A DNA stretch of 64,000 bases, taken from positions 372,001 through 436,000 of the forward strand of contig JAFFJZ010000007.1 of assembly GCA_018340375.1 (NCBI GenBank). The letters are read 5' to 3'. Of the stretch, positions 52,261 to 64,000 are shown piece after piece. Below the pieces are notes generated by a model. That model was not told where the DNA came from, did no database searches, and saw only the letters and a program-made list of their open reading frames with translations. Origin of the DNA: Gonatopus flavifemur. Its lineage: Eukaryota; Arthropoda; Insecta; Hymenoptera; Dryinidae. Position numbers and translations under genes: made by a program. Within the stretch, counting starts at the first letter, position 1, and each line of letters opens with the position of its first letter.

Positions 52261-54292
52261 CAGGGTGGGGCATTTAAAGTGTCGTGGGCGTTTTTTCCAA
52301 AAATAAAATGTGATACGAGAAAATTTTTCGGACAAAAATTGTAGGGTATCGAGGGGGACATCCGATGGTGGCCTTGGCTTTGACCTCAAATCTCATCTTC
52401 AAGGGCATTCTGAGGTCAACTCTTGTTTTTTAAATAGCATCTCATATTTTTTACTGCAGATTTGGATTCTAGGTCAAAAACCAAGAAACTTTTGTCTGAA
52501 CCATTTTCCTGAAATCCGCAAAGATGGCGCTCTAATCGATATTGTTCCATACTGAATCTGACATTAGAATAACTCGAAAACGAAGGGTCTTGGAGGAGAA
52601 TGTTTCGGACAAAAGTTGTCTGATTCCAAGGGGGACCCCTTGAACTGAAACGGAGGTGATGGGGTATAACAGACAAAACACAACACATTTCAATCGTCTA
52701 CATCACTTGGATAATTTTAATGCAGTAGATGCTCAAAATGATGGCCTTCGACTTCAATACACATTTCAAAACGTTTTACAAAAGATTGCTGAACTCGTGC
52801 TAAAATATCTTCATTGATGCTCGCGCATGCATTGATGATTCGTTGATGCATATTCTCAGGTGTAGTCGGTGCTTGTGGATAAACTGTATCTTTTATGTAT
52901 CCCCATAAAAAAAAATCTGGAGAAGTAAGATCCGGAGAACGGGCAGGCCAATGAACTGGTCCACGACGTCCTATCCATCGTCCAGGATAATCTCTGACCA
53001 ATATTTCTCGAGCTGTGACTGCATAATGGGATGGACAACCATCGTGTTGATACCACATATTCAATCGTTCCTGAATAGGTATGTCTTCAAGTAATGTTGG
53101 AAGTACTTGATCTAAGAAATGTCTGTACTTCTCTCCATTTAGCGTATCTGCAATGAAGTACGGTCCAATTACTCGAGATCGAAAAATACCACACCAAACA
53201 TTCACAGCCCATTGTCTTTGATGCTCTACTTGACGTAACCATCTTGGATTTTCTGTCGCCCAGTAATGCATATTATGTCGATTTACTTGACCATGATTGG
53301 TGAACGTCGACTCATTAGAAAATAATATGTTGATGAAGTTGTTATTGTGCATTTGCGCTAGACCCCATCGACAAAACTGTACACGATTTTCGAAATCATC
53401 ACCGTGAAGGTCTTGATGCAAACAAATGTGATACGGATGGAATTTGTGACGTTTCAGTATTCGAAGAACACTTCTTCGAGAAATTCCCGAATGGAGTTCA
53501 ATTTCACGAGAGCTCACGTGTGGATTATTGGCTACTGCAGCTAGTACATTAACTTCCGCATTTTCTCCGCTAACAGTTCTCATTCGATATCGTTTTTCCC
53601 TTGTAACACTTCCCGTTTCTGAGAATAATTTTGTAATGCGTTGAAAATACCTAATGGATGGCGTTGTTCTTTCAGGAAATCGTTCTGCATACAAGTCATA
53701 TGCTTGTCTGGGGTTCTTATGCACTTCACCGTAAATGTAGATCATATCGATCTTTTCAGAAACCGTGTATCGGATATCCATGATTTTCAATTTGTCATAA
53801 ACCAAGTGATAATCAAATGTAACTGACAAACTGACTTTCAAAATCGTGAATTTTCACTGAACCCCGTCGTTTGTTTACATCGCGTGACCTCTGAATGGTG
53901 GTAATGTAGACGATTGAAATGTGTTGTGTATTGACAACTTTTGTACGAAACATTCTTTTGCAAGACCCTTCGTTTTCGAGTTATTCGAATGTCAGATTCA
54001 AAATGGAACAATATCGATTAGGGCGCCATTTTTGCGGATTTCAGGAAAATGGTTCAGACAAAAGTTTCTTGGTTTTTGACCTAGAATCCAAATCTGCAGT
54101 AAAAAATATGAGATGCTATTTAAAAAACAAGAGTTGATCTCAGAATGCCCTTGAAGATGAGATTTGAGGTCAAAGCCAAGGCCACCATCGGATGTCCCCC
54201 TCGGTACCCTACAACTTTTGTCCGAAAAATTTTCTCGTATCTCACTTTATTTTTGGAAAAAACGCCCGCGACACTTTAAATGCCCCACCCTG
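52261..54292 (-). mobile_element. DD41D element, copy 2
   Basis: 2032 bp, exactly the length of copy 1 at a constant offset of 41660, so no net indels separate them. Arms are 52261-52706 and 53903-54292. The right flank is TA (54293-54294) and the left flank is TT, so one base of the TA duplication has changed. The other arm of the host foldback shows the unoccupied site, reading TATATATGATTATTG. Confidence 0.92.
52717..53841 (-). CDS. DD41D transposase, copy 2, 374 residues
   Basis: Open from end to end. It differs from copy 1 at three residues that I see (Tyr for His in the EKR-MRT stretch, Pro for Gln after DTVY, His for Arg after ENM). It shares the Asn at the first catalytic position (FSNEST), while HDG and SPDLTSPD are intact. 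The same interpretation applies: good DNA-binding part, doubtful catalysis. Confidence 0.88.
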   Translation of the reverse strand: MKVSLSVTFDYHLVYDKLKIMDIRYTVSEKIDMIYIYGEVHKNPRQAYDLYAERFPERTTPSIRYFQRITKLFSETGSVTREKRYRMRTVSGENAEVNVLAAVANNPHVSSREIELHSGISRRSVLRILKRHKFHPYHICLHQDLHGDDFENRVQFCRWGLAQMHNNNFINILFSNESTFTNHGQVNRHNMHYWATENPRWLRQVEHQRQWAVNVWCGIFRSRVIGPYFIADTLNGEKYRHFLDQVLPTLLEDIPIQERLNMWYQHDGCPSHYAVTAREILVRDYPGRWIGRRGPVHWPARSPDLTSPDFFLWGYIKDTVYPQAPTTPENMHQRIINACASINEDILARVQQSFVKRFEMCIEVEGHHFEHLLH

Positions 54293-54393
54293 TATATAGA
54301 CCATATATAATCCCTTTCCACTAGGGATGTGTGTTTAAAAAGGGTTTACATATGGACCATATATAAATCATTTTTACTAGGGTATTTCCATTG

Positions 54394-55339
54394 AGCATGA
54401 AAATTATGAATTATACACTCGGTACAGAAAATAGTGAACCAAACTCCGCACAGCAATTGGATACAATCAAATGTAATGCTTACTTGACTCAATGAGATTT
54501 GTAGTTGGCTCAACTATACATACTTGAATGAACCTTGTATTCAAATTGAGTTAATAAAGGATTGTGTTTGAGCGTACTCAACTGTCATGCATAGTTGAGT
54601 GTACTCTGTTGTCAAATCCTGCTCAACCCATATAACAACTCATCGGTCTCAAATACTCATTCTTTCAAATACACAAATCAAATCTCCTAAACCTTGATGC
54701 AATTAAATCAACATTCAGAAAACCGCATAGATGCCCTGCTTAAAAAAATTCACAAAATCTGACGAAATGAAATGTCATGGGATTTGGTCAGAACATTGTG
54801 CAAGAACCCTAGTAGAAATATAATCAGTTTTCCCAATTACTGATGAGGCACCGATGATGAAAAATTAATCAGGAAAAACTGACCCCTAACTTATTGGGAA
54901 CTGATTTGACAAACATGATCATTCAAATTCATATAAAATTGATCAAATTCTGACAAGCTATTGCCTTTATTCACAAGAAACATCATTAGCATAAATGTTT
55001 ATGAAAAATATTCGGTTTAAAGAACATATTGATCGTTATTGAAGTCATATATTTCAATTGAAGAAGTACACCTATTTTAGATATCTGTCTCGACCGAAAT
55101 TCGAAGTATTTCAAAGAAATTGAATTGAATTGGTTCGAATTGTTTTATGCTGGTTTTGCTGTATCAAATCAATGAAACTTAATCTCAATAATTCTGAAGA
55201 GTATATGCACATAACAAAGCTACCTTGGAAATTACCTGCGTGGAGAAAAAAAGTATGGAAGAGAGTCTGGCTTGTATTGCCACAGGCCGTTTCCCATACT
55301 AGTTTACAGATGATGAAATGAGGTGGGTATTGATATGTT
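54394..55339. other. Unassigned sequence with a small foldback
   Basis: Around 54818-54915, AATCAGTTTTCCCAATTACT pairs with TATTGGGAACTGATT to give a hairpin. The frames at 55111-55347 have no motif. Confidence 0.4.
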
Positions 55340-56060
55340 GGTAACATTTTCGTCTCAGAATACGTATTATCAAATCGTTCTTCATCTTAATTTATTTGCG
55401 TATGGCAAGAGTATGGGAATAGAAGTTTGAGGAAAGAGAATGTTCAATTTCCCTGGCATCATGGGCAAATTAAAATGGTACATATTAATGCAGTGGAACA
55501 ATATGGGGTTCGAACTCAGAAGCAATCTTCGTCTCGGAATCCATACTGTGCAATTATGGGGATATTTCAAATGGAATAATTGATAGTATGGCATAAGTAT
55601 TGAAGAAACATATGAAATGAATTGAATAAGTTTCCTGGAATCAGTCGATATGCGAGACTTCTTTGAATATTGTTATTTGAATATTATTATTTGGATATGG
55701 GCAGAGTATGGAATTGAAAATTCAGTTACAACTGCGTTTCAGAATCTATATCACGCAATTATTACGAAAGTTTATCCGTATTCATACGGGGATGGCGAGG
55801 GTATGGGAAGCCTTTATCGCAAGAGGAAAACGTGGAATCTCTCTCACATCATTCGGTGTACAATACATCTTCGAACATTATCATCCAGATCGGACAAAAT
55901 ATGGGAACAATACGGAATTCAAACTCAAGAGAAATTTTATTCTCGGGATCGATAATGTGCAGATATTTAGATACTTTCATTCAAGTTGGTAGCAGTGCGG
56001 CAAGAGTATCGGAATAACGTCATTGGAAGATCCGTAATCTTGCTGACCCATTCAGTATAT

Positions 56061-57571
56061 GGGCATATGCGAAAATATTCTTCCCTTAGCGGTCCACGAT
56101 TTGGGAAAAATTTTTTTGTCAAGCACACCTACTTAACATAGTGAAATATGTTCATTGAGATCCAAATAATGTACTTCAACGGCTAAACACGTGATTTGAG
56201 GTGACGGTCGCTGGGTACATCGCTTTTTATCGAGAATTTCCGGTTTTTCGGGCTTTAAAGCTATCCAGCATCTTTACACGGGGGAGCACAACTCTCCAAC
56301 TTGCTGCGAATTGTTGTCAGACGTCTAGAGAATGTTTCCTGACGGTGCAACAGAAAATCGACGGATGATGCCTCCGAGAAAAACGGGGTTTTTATGTTTA
56401 AATTTCGAAACTTCGCCCAAAAATTCTGGAAAAATTCGAGTGGACTCTCTGATGAGAGATACAACTTTTTTGTTCCTGACATCTTTTTGATTCCGAGCTT
56501 CCTTCTTGAGTAAAAAAAATAAATAACATGAAAAGAATCAGATTTCAGCTCGATATGGGCGCGCAATTCAAACCTGCAAGATTACACTGTCTGGATGGAT
56601 GGAGATTGTTGATGAGAGGTCTCGCAAAGATTTTCCGGTATTTTTTCCGCCTCTCAGTGGCATAAGCTGCCGAATTATTGTTTTGGTAAGAATTGTTTTC
56701 TTTGTATTTCATTCTAAAATACACATATTAATTTTTAGAAATTAGTAGATAATTGAAATATGATGGTAAGTGATTTCATGAGGAGTTGATTGAACAAATT
56801 ACTTTTCCCATTTGCAAGATGTAAACTCAATAAAAACAAAAAGAATAACAATTCAAATATCTATTAATATGGGCCTATAAATCAGAATCATAAACAACAC
56901 AATTCCCGGCTGCTTCTTCCACGTATTCATGTGTCCTCCTTTCGTCATCATTCAGGGCTCAGCTTATGCCGCCACTGAGGGGCTCAAAAATACCGGAAAA
57001 TCTTTGCGAGGCCTCTCATCAACAATCTCCATCCATCCAGACAGTGTAATCTTGCAGGTTTGAATTGCGCACCCATATCGAGCTGAAATCTGATTGTTTT
57101 CATATTATTTCCTTTTTTTTACTCAAGAAGGAAGCTCGGAATCAAAAAAATGTCAAGAACAAAAAAATTGTATCTCTCATCAAAGAGTCCACTCAAATTT
57201 TTCCAGAATTTTTGGGCGAAGTTTTGAAATTTGAACATAAAAAACCCGTTTTTCTCGGAGGCATCATCCGTCGATTTTTTGTTGCACCGTCAAGGAACAT
57301 CCTCTAGACCTCTGACAACGATTCGCACGAAGTCGGAGAGTTGTGCTCCCCCGTGAAAAGATGCTGGGTAGCTTTAAAGCCCAAAAAACCAGAAATCCTC
57401 GATAAAAAGCGATGTACCCAGCGACCATCACCTCAAATCACGTGTTCAGCCGTTAAAGTACATTATTTGGATCTCAAAGAACATATTTCACTATGTTAAG
57501 TAGGCGTGCTTGACAAACAAATTTTTTCCAAATCGTGGACCGCTAAGGGAAGAATATTTTCGCATATGCCC
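56061..57571. mobile_element. 1.5-kb foldback inserted in the tandem array
   Basis: The left end GGGCATATGCGAAAATATTC and its inverted copy at the right bound arms of about 620 bp (56061-56680 and 56950-57571) around a unique centre of about 270 bp. ATAT flanks both sides, and an intact array unit at 58321-58360 shows the undisturbed site CAGTATATAATACTC. Mirrored frames of 101 and 80 codons in the two arms (56261-56566, 57065-57307) are copies of each other and may descend from a lost gene. Confidence 0.8.
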
Positions 57572-58439
57572 ATATAGTACTCTTCTGAATGTTATCTGAT
57601 TGATTGAAAGGAATATGGGCACAGCATGGGAATCAAACTTTTCTCACAACTTTATTCCGAAACTGATATTGACCAATTACTGCAACATTTTCATCCAAAT
57701 TGATTCGAGCATGGCAAGGGTATGGGAATATTGTATTGGAAGGGAGAAACGTACAGTTGCTCTCAGATCATTCGTATGCAATATTCCATTCAACTGCTGT
57801 CTTTCGTTTGAATGGGGAATATGGCGACAATATGGGATCCAAAATCTGTAGGAATCTTCGTCCCGGAATCCATGCTGTGTAACTATTGAAATATTTCTAT
57901 TCGTGGGATAGGCAATATGGCGCGAGTATTGGCATAACATCTAGAATGAATTTAGCAAGTTTGCTGGAACCATGCAGTGTGAAATAATTCTTTCAAGATT
58001 ATCATTTTTATGAAATGGAATATGGGCACAGTATGGAATTGGAACTTCAGTCACAATTCCATCTCAAAATCTATATTCATTCGAGTATGGCAAGGGTATG
58101 GAAAGAGTATATTAGAATGGAAAAGCGTATACCCTCTCTCAGATAATCCAGTGTAGAATGTTATCATCCAGATCGGATGGAATACGGGAACAATACGGGA
58201 TTCAAATTCAGGAGAAATCCCATTCTCAGAATACATGTGCAGATATTGAGATACTTCCACTCATATCAGTGGTAGTATGGGAAGAGTATTGGAACAATGT
58301 CAGGAGAAAAATGAGTAGTCTTGCTGACCCATTCAGTATATAATACTCTCCAGAATCTTGACTTCTTGGTTGAGCAGAATATGGACACAGTATGGGATTG
58401 CAACTTCAGTAACACTTCGATCTCAAAATCTATATTGTT

Positions 58440-58640
58440 CACTTTGGTTGAAAAAGTCCATTGAATTGTATTGACTAATGAGATTCAATACAAACTTTGC
58501 AACGGGAAATGACCATTCAAACCCATTATAACCCACCGGAGATCGGTTTTTGAATGGGTTCAATGAGTTTGAATAATCATTCCTCATTGCAAATTTTTTA
58601 TTACTCAATGAGATCCAATAGCCGCTTTTTACTAGGGCAA
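58440..58640. repeat. Second insertion in the tandem array
   Basis: About 200 bp with CCATTGAATTGTATTGACTA and TCAATGAGATTCAATAC-type motifs split an array unit after CTCAAAATCTATATT. Confidence 0.5.
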
Positions 58641-59130
58641 TTATCGCAACAGTTTATTCATATTCATTCGGATATGGCAAGGGTATGGAAGTTCCATGTT
58701 GGAAGGGATAACTCACAAGCTCTTTCAGAGTATTTGATATATAATATTTTTTTTAATGATTCCATGATGTTCATATGGAATATGGGGACAATATGAGATT
58801 CAAACTTTGGAGGAATTTCCTTTTTGGAGAACACGCTGTGCAACTCTTGAGATATCCGCGTTCATTTCAGTGGCAGTAATACGGCAACATTATTATGGAA
58901 ATATGATAAAGCCAACCAATCAGTTACTGCAACACGGGGAAAAAAGTATTGCTGGCATAACAAGCAGGTCTGCTACTATAGCGCCTACAAAAAAACATTA
59001 GCTGAAAGAGTAAGAAAAATGATTGACACAACTACATTTTTTTGTTGACATGAACAAATTTGTTAACAGGACTAACGTCTTAGCTGCTAGAGTGAATATT
59101 TTTGCGAGGACAACAAATTTCTTTTTAGGC

Positions 59131-59180
59131 ACTATAGTAGCTATAGCAGTAGCAGTAGCAGTAGCAGTAGTAGTTAGAAA
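59131..59180. repeat. (GTAGCA)n-like microsatellite
   Basis: Six to seven AGCAGT / GTAGCA units. Confidence 0.8.
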
Positions 59181-59220
59181 ATACTCTCAACGCGATAAAA
59201 ACAATATTACTAGAAAACTA

Positions 59221-59906
59221 TTGTATGAATGTGAATAAGGACAAAACAAAATTCATGATTTGTACAACCGCGGAAACATCAAGAAGAACGAAAATCAAAA
59301 TAGATACAGAGACAATTCAGCGAGTGAGAGAATTTAAATATCTAGGGAGCATAATTACAGAAAACGGTAAAAGCGAAAGAGATATAAGAGCAAGAATAGC
59401 ACAAGGAAAACAGGCGTTCCACCAACAGAAACAGTTACTGTGTTCGAAGACTATTAGCTTAGCAGTAAGGAAGAAATTCTTGAAGAGTTACGTTTGGAGC
59501 ACAGCATTATATGGTTGCGAAACTTGGACAATTGGAAAAACGGACCAACGAAGACTTGAAGCTTTTGAAATGTGATGCTATAGAAGGATGCTCAGAGTAA
59601 AGTGGATAGGGAGAGTGAAAAATGAAGAAGTACTTGAGGAGGTAAATTAAAAAAGGAGTCTCGTGAGACAGGTCGTGGAGAGAAGAAGTAATCTGATAGG
59701 ACCCGCATTAGAGCATTATAGCTTATTGAAAACAATATTGGAAGGAAAAATGAATGGTAAAACTCGAAAAGGTAGACCTAGATTAAGTTATATGAAGTAA
59801 ATCATACAAGATAAGGGTTGTCGTAGATATGCAGGAATTAAACGGTTAGCGGATAATAGACAGGCTTGGAGGATTTCATCAAACCAGTCATAAGACTGAT
59901 TACTTC

Positions 59907-59937
<31 letters not shown>
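59221..59937 (+). mobile_element. 3' end of a non-LTR retrotransposon (RTE-like)
   Basis: The translation gives the end of a LINE reverse transcriptase: FKYLGSIITENG, IAQGKQAF, LKSYVWSTALYGCETWT, then after stops WIGRVKNEEVL and KTRKGRPR. This wording is typical of LINE copies that annotators often label craniofacial-development-protein-2-like. The frame from 59225 stops at 59575 and continues with further stops. The 3' end is a (TGA)n tail at 59908-59937, as in RTE-type elements. The 5' end is truncated. Confidence 0.88.
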
Positions 59938-60799
59938 GTAGCAAGCCATTTTTTCTCCGTGAATCAGTTACGGGGGTTTCACAATTAATTCTGTTAATTA
60001 TAATTACAACGTCAAAATAAGCAGTTAAGGTGATGGTAATCAAATAATTGGCTGGATTAGGTTTAACCAACGAATTGATTACCGTAACCATACATTTTTC
60101 TCTGTGTATAAACTTTGTCATTGTATTCTCATAGTGTGGAATACGCACAGCATTATTGCAGGAAGATACTTGGAAACTTTTGCCTGTTCCTTCGCAACAA
60201 GGAAGATACTTGAAGTGTTTGCTTACTCTTGCGTTCAAAAAGGTTCAATATATGAATATTATATGATTTTGAGTTCTTGTAATCCATTAACATCACGCAA
60301 AGTTATTTTTATTATATCCAAGTCCAACCAATTTTCCGAAACTTTCATGTCCAAGGGAATGAATTTATGTTAAGAATACTCAATGTTACCAAAGTTTGAA
60401 ACGTTCATTGAAATGAATTAGTAATCGAATACACAATATGCAGGTGTTGAAGATAAAAAATCTTGCAGTCCATTCTTGGAACGATGTTTTCAGTTCCCAG
60501 GAGTTGATTTGGACAAATAAATAACGATGATTTTCGAGATTTATTGAATGTAAATTTTTGTTCCGTTTCTATGAATGACTCGGGTGAACGAATTTTTCCA
60601 AATTATGTATAAATTACATATCATTTCGGGTATTCTCTCACTCGGGGATCCAAATTCCAACAACTTGAGTATACATTGATGTTTAAGATATCTTACATCT
60701 ATCCCATCATTTCCGAATGGATTGAATTTCCTACATATATTCATACACATGTGAAGACAATTTATTGTCCAGACTGAAATAAGCGAAGTACATTGTGGC
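59938..60799. other. Unassigned sequence
   Basis: Possible MITE ends (TTTTTCTCCGTGAATCAG and CATTTTTCTCTGTG near 59950 and 60092), otherwise nothing. Confidence 0.4.
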
Positions 60800-60932
60800 T
60801 GGGGCTATAATGCGATTCAATGTGATTTTACATGAAATTTGTATGAATCTTCGATCCATACTGTATACAAATTTATAGAAACTTGATACAAATTTTATAT
60901 AAAATCACATTCAGTCATATCATAGTCCCAGC
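60800..60932. repeat. Foldback of about 130 bp
   Basis: GGCTGGGGCTATAATGCGA pairs with TCATATCATAGTCCCAGC, and the inner arms around TGTGATTTTA also pair. Confidence 0.6.
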
Positions 60933-61270
60933 TCTGAACTACATGAAAATTCCAAGTGGATGTGTAAGGGGTGACTCCGACAACTGTCGGTTTTCCGGAT
61001 CTCGAATTTTGAAGTGAATTGTGCGCCAAATGATACCTATACCTTATAATGAAACGTAAAACCAAATACCAGTCCGTACTGAGCATATGATTGGTATTTG
61101 AGGTGGAAATAAAGTGAATGAATATATTTATATATGAAATATATCAAAAATATTGAAACATATGTGCATATTATACATACAATCACTATTATATGCATAT
61201 ATCATTTAAGAAAGGTCAAACGTGAGACTGAATTTGGGGTCATTTTTTGATGTGATATACTTCATAGGTA

Positions 61271-61935
61271 CCAGGTGTAGAAGTATGAAACCGGGATTTC
61301 CCTACACATGGCACTAGCGATCAGTTTAGGTACCCTAAGACCACGTCTTCAGCACCATCACATCCCCCGAACAGCTGATGAAGATTCTCAACACAAAACA
61401 ATAGAAGTTCTGTACACCCGTAATTGTTTCATAACCTTAAACATGTCGAGATTTGTGCCTACAAACTACGATCTGCGGACAGCATTGGCTTTTTGTTATC
61501 ATTTGAAGAAAACTGTTGCAGAATCACATCGAATGCTTGACGATGCTCATGGTGAACATGCCCTTGGGGAAACACAGTGTTTCGAGTGATTCAAAGAATT
61601 TTGAAGTGGTGATTTTGACGTGAGAAACGAAGAGCGTGGGAATCCACCGAAAAAGTTCGCTGACGACGAATTACAAGCCGTATTGGATAAAGATGATACT
61701 CAAACTCAACAAGGACTCGCGGATCAACTAAATTTGACGCAAAAAGTCGTCTCCATTCGTTTAAAAGCCATGAAAAAGATTCGGAAAGTGGGGAAATGGG
61801 TTCCGCATGAACTGAATGAAAGACAGCAAGGAAATCAAAAAACCACTTGTGAAATGCTGTTCGACAGATACGAAAGTAGGTCATTTTTTCATCGAATTGT
61901 GACGAGTGATTTGGAATTGTGACTGATTAAAAGTT
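61271..61935 (+). mobile_element. 5' fragment of a third mariner family
   Basis: Starts after a TA (61269-61270) with CCAGGTGTAGAAGTATGAAA, a typical mariner terminal repeat different from those at 16780 and 18105. Similarity is lost after about 61920, so the catalytic half and the right end are missing. Confidence 0.8.
61443..61920 (+). pseudogene. Mariner transposase, N-terminal half
   Basis: From an ATG at 61443 the reading is MSRFVPTNYDLRTALAFCYH, with the HTH region AESHRMLDDAHGEHALGE. Two stops near 61587-61605 are followed by FADDELQAVLDKDDTQTQQG, KWVPHELNE and FFHRIVTSD. The expected GDEKW is damaged and the protein ends there. Confidence 0.85.
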
Positions 61936-62052
61936 GTTCGTCGCACAAACCATGTATCATCGGGAATTTAATCGCCTACGGGTCCATAAATGTCACATGA
62001 GAAAAAAAGTGCTGAAGAATCCCGAACTAAATAAATGTACCGTTAATTTTTG

Positions 62053-62290
62053 ATATAAGGTAGATGACCCCATTTATGAACGCGACCCCTTTAATGAACA
62101 TTTTGGTTTTTGATTCATAGTACTTTTCATTTAGTGCCTTAATTTCATCCAAGCATGACTGACTGGATACTAAATCAACCGCTGTTATGTAAATAAATTC
62201 AGAATAATATGCCATAGGAAAGATATAATAAATAAACGATGGTTCGCTAATGGGGGCTAAGGTGTTCATTAATGGGGCCGGTTACCTTAT
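62053..62290. repeat. Foldback MITE, ATAAGGTA ends
   Basis: The left part ATAAGGTAGATGACCCCATT and right part AATGGGGCCGGTTACCTTAT are inverted copies with inner TTATGAACGC/GTTCATTAATG pairs; about 238 bp. Confidence 0.65.
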
Positions 62291-62619
62291 TTCATTCATA
62301 AATGCATACAATGTTGGAGAATTAAGAAACAGAATTTATTGTAAACTACTCCTGATATTCAAACTAACGGCAATTCAGATGATTGCAAATGATTGAAAAA
62401 AAAGTTTCAGTCTCCGTTATTGAACATCTTTTGCTAGATTGTGTACGCATAATAGATTATTTTGTTAACGTGTACGAATTATGGAGGATCAACTTTTCTT
62501 TACGATCACTTGCTGCTTTGAGCTTATATTAGATAAAATTAGATATACGAATTTGAAGATTACTTTCACTCCGAGATATTTAATGATTGCAATTATTGCT
62601 TGTTAAAAAATATCCCACC

Positions 62620-64000
62620 CATGAAGAAGAACAAAATTATGGTTGTTCATCTGAAGATGCAAAAATGGAAAATATTTATGATCTCTCCTCATCAAAATCA
62701 GATGAATTAAGTCTTCTTGAACCTCAAGAAAATATTGAATGCGTCGAAAGTATTTATGATTAGTTATCAACCAAAAAAATGAGGTAATACTTTTTACAGA
62801 TTGATATTGAATCTGGAGAGGAGTTGGAAGAATATTATGGTGCTGAAGACACTGATAATGGTGAATATTTAGATGGCTGTCTAAATTGAGATGTTGCATC
62901 TAATGAAGTCATTGAATTGCGTAAATGAGCAATTGATTGTAATATTCATCCAACTCATTTGGACAAATTATTGCACATTTTACGAAAACGTTTACTTCTC
63001 ACTCTCCCAAAGTCGTCGAAGACATTCCTCAACACAACTTCTGCCGAATACGAAATTCAAAATTGAGACAATGGCACATTTGTCTATTTTGGCATTGAGC
63101 AGGGGTTAGCAAATGTGAATACTGAAATCCATGATGATTTTATAAACCTCATCATAAATATAGATGGAACACCCGTTTATAAGTTCGGTTCAGAACAATT
63201 ATGGGTAACATCTGCTAAAGTAGATCACAAACCAGATATAATACAAACCTTCTCCTGTTGCAATATATTGTGGCGAAGAGAAGCTCACTGTTCATTCTTC
63301 TTGAGATAAATTTATTTCTCAACCCAATTTTTTGCAAAAAAAATAATAATTGATGGAAAAGAACTAAAAGTTGGTATCAAATGTTTTACATGCGATACTC
63401 CGGCTAGGGCATTCGTAAAGTGTTGCAAAGGACACTCCGGTTACTCTTCCTGTGAAAAATGCACTATACGTGGAAAATCACTGGAAAAGACAATAGTGTT
63501 TTTATCTGGTAATTATGCGGAAAGAACTGATATCTCTCTTCGCGAACAGGAACAAGCTGCTCATCATACTGATGTATCTCCTTTGTTACGTGTTGCTCCA
63601 CCAATTGATATGGTTAATCACTTCGTATTAGACTTTATGCATTTTTGCTGTCTAGGAATTATGAAAAAACTACTTGGATACTGGTTGTTGAACAAAAAGT
63701 TTTAATTGAATCTTTACAACAGACAATTGTTATCTCAAAGATCCGAAAATATGTCAGCTCAAATTCCTTTCGAATATCAAAGAAACACAAGATCATTATT
63801 GAAATTCTTCTCTCAATTGGAAGCAACTGAATTTAGATTTCCACTTCTTTATAGTGGGCCTTCATTATTCAAAAAATTGATTCCAAAAGAATTGTATACA
63901 CATTTCCTTTTGCTTCATGCTGCATGTCGATTGTTATCATCTGATGAGTACGCATTACCATTTCGAACAAATGCAAAATTACACCTTCAATTTGTTAAAC
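62620..64000 (+). pseudogene. DNA-transposon protein relic, running off the window
   Basis: Frame-shifting translations follow the order of a known kind of insect transposon protein: an acidic N-terminus; a block around IHPTHLDKLLHILRKR; LIINIDGTPVYKFGSEQLW; then FTCDTPARAFVKCCKGHSGY with C-x2-C; PPIDMVNHFVLDFMHFCCLG; and near the end NTRSLLKFFSQLEATEFR. These are hallmarks of the same broad class as the 13.6-20.9 kb relic, but the sequence is a different family and on the other strand. At least four stops or frameshifts lie between 62770 and 63720. The superfamily is not certain. Confidence 0.75.

Larger units (their letters stand above)
51607..54393. mobile_element. Large foldback element containing two nested insertions
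   Basis: The left end CAATGGAAATGAACCATAT mirrors the right end, which finishes TATTTCCATTG. Arm blocks such as GGTCTATATATGATTATTGA on the left and TATATAGACC plus AATTATT on the right are inverted copies. A small foldback (51945-52103) occupies the centre and the second DD41D element (52261-54292) interrupts the right arm. The TATATGG-rich frames are not coding. Confidence 0.65.
55340..58900. repeat. Degenerate tandem array, units of about 370 bp
   Basis: Five diverged units recur in order: ATATGGGCACAGTATGGAAT, CTCAAAATCTATATT, GTATGGCAAGGGTATGG, GAACAATACGGGATTCAAA, GTGCAGATATTGAGATACTT and TTGCTGACCCATTCAGTATA. Units begin near 55340, 55640, 57580, 58000 and 58350. Two later insertions (56061-57571 and about 58440-58640) break the array. 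The many overlapping frames of 60-101 codons follow the repeat and change frame between units, so they are not genes. Confidence 0.75.

Noticed and set aside
55650..55992. Three overlapping plus-strand frames of 61-101 codons
   Set aside because: They overlap in different frames within a degenerate tandem repeat and do not persist between units.

Overview
The window is AT-rich animal DNA, almost certainly insect. Evidence for this is the density of mariner/Tc1-type transposons with TA target duplications, an errantivirus-style Ty3/gypsy provirus primed by tRNA-Ser, a non-LTR element of the type common in arthropods, and one host exon that encodes the Wnt signature ECQ-x-QFR-x2-RWNCS. Nearly everything else is transposon-derived, and I recognise no bacterial features.

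Layout. 1-10.6 kb is a patchwork of foldback elements, including a 2.2-kb foldback at 5677-7921 and the first copies of a family that recurs at 48.9 kb. 10601-12632 is a complete Tc1/mariner-type element (DD41D spacing) with long inverted repeats; a second copy of the same length lies at 52261-54292. 12.9-20.9 kb is a minus-strand DNA-transposon gene of the 'uncharacterized protein' type, split by a mariner, a mariner fragment, a near-perfect 924-bp palindrome and further MITEs.

22010-41039 is the centrepiece: a 19.0-kb minus-strand LTR provirus with 2770-bp LTRs that differ by one substitution and two homopolymer indels that I can see, flanked by the 4-bp duplication AGAT. It has gag with about six zinc knuckles, protease, reverse transcriptase, RNase H, an unusually long acidic linker, integrase with a GPY/F module, a separate cysteine-rich ORF, a repeat-rich spacer, and an intact 666-residue envelope that looks like a captured chuvirus-type glycoprotein. 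Most unusually, each LTR carries a TATA/initiator promoter, two small related CxxC...CxxC coiled-coil genes, and a polyadenylation signal overlapping the second stop codon. Each LTR therefore looks like a self-contained two-gene transcription unit, and the R region would be about 1.5 kb. Gag-pol is broken about ten times, always in the same direction and mostly beside short homopolymers, which points to consensus errors or a non-random process rather than ordinary decay.

41-51 kb is again MITEs, a tRNA-like SINE candidate and low-complexity repeats. 51341-51464 is the Wnt exon. 51.6-54.4 kb is a foldback containing a smaller foldback and the second DD41D element. 55.3-58.9 kb is a degenerate tandem array of about 370-bp units, into which a 1.5-kb foldback inserted; a neighbouring unit preserves the empty site. 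59.2-59.9 kb is the 3' end of a LINE, 61.3-61.9 kb a mariner 5' fragment, and 62.6-64.0 kb a broken transposase running off the window.
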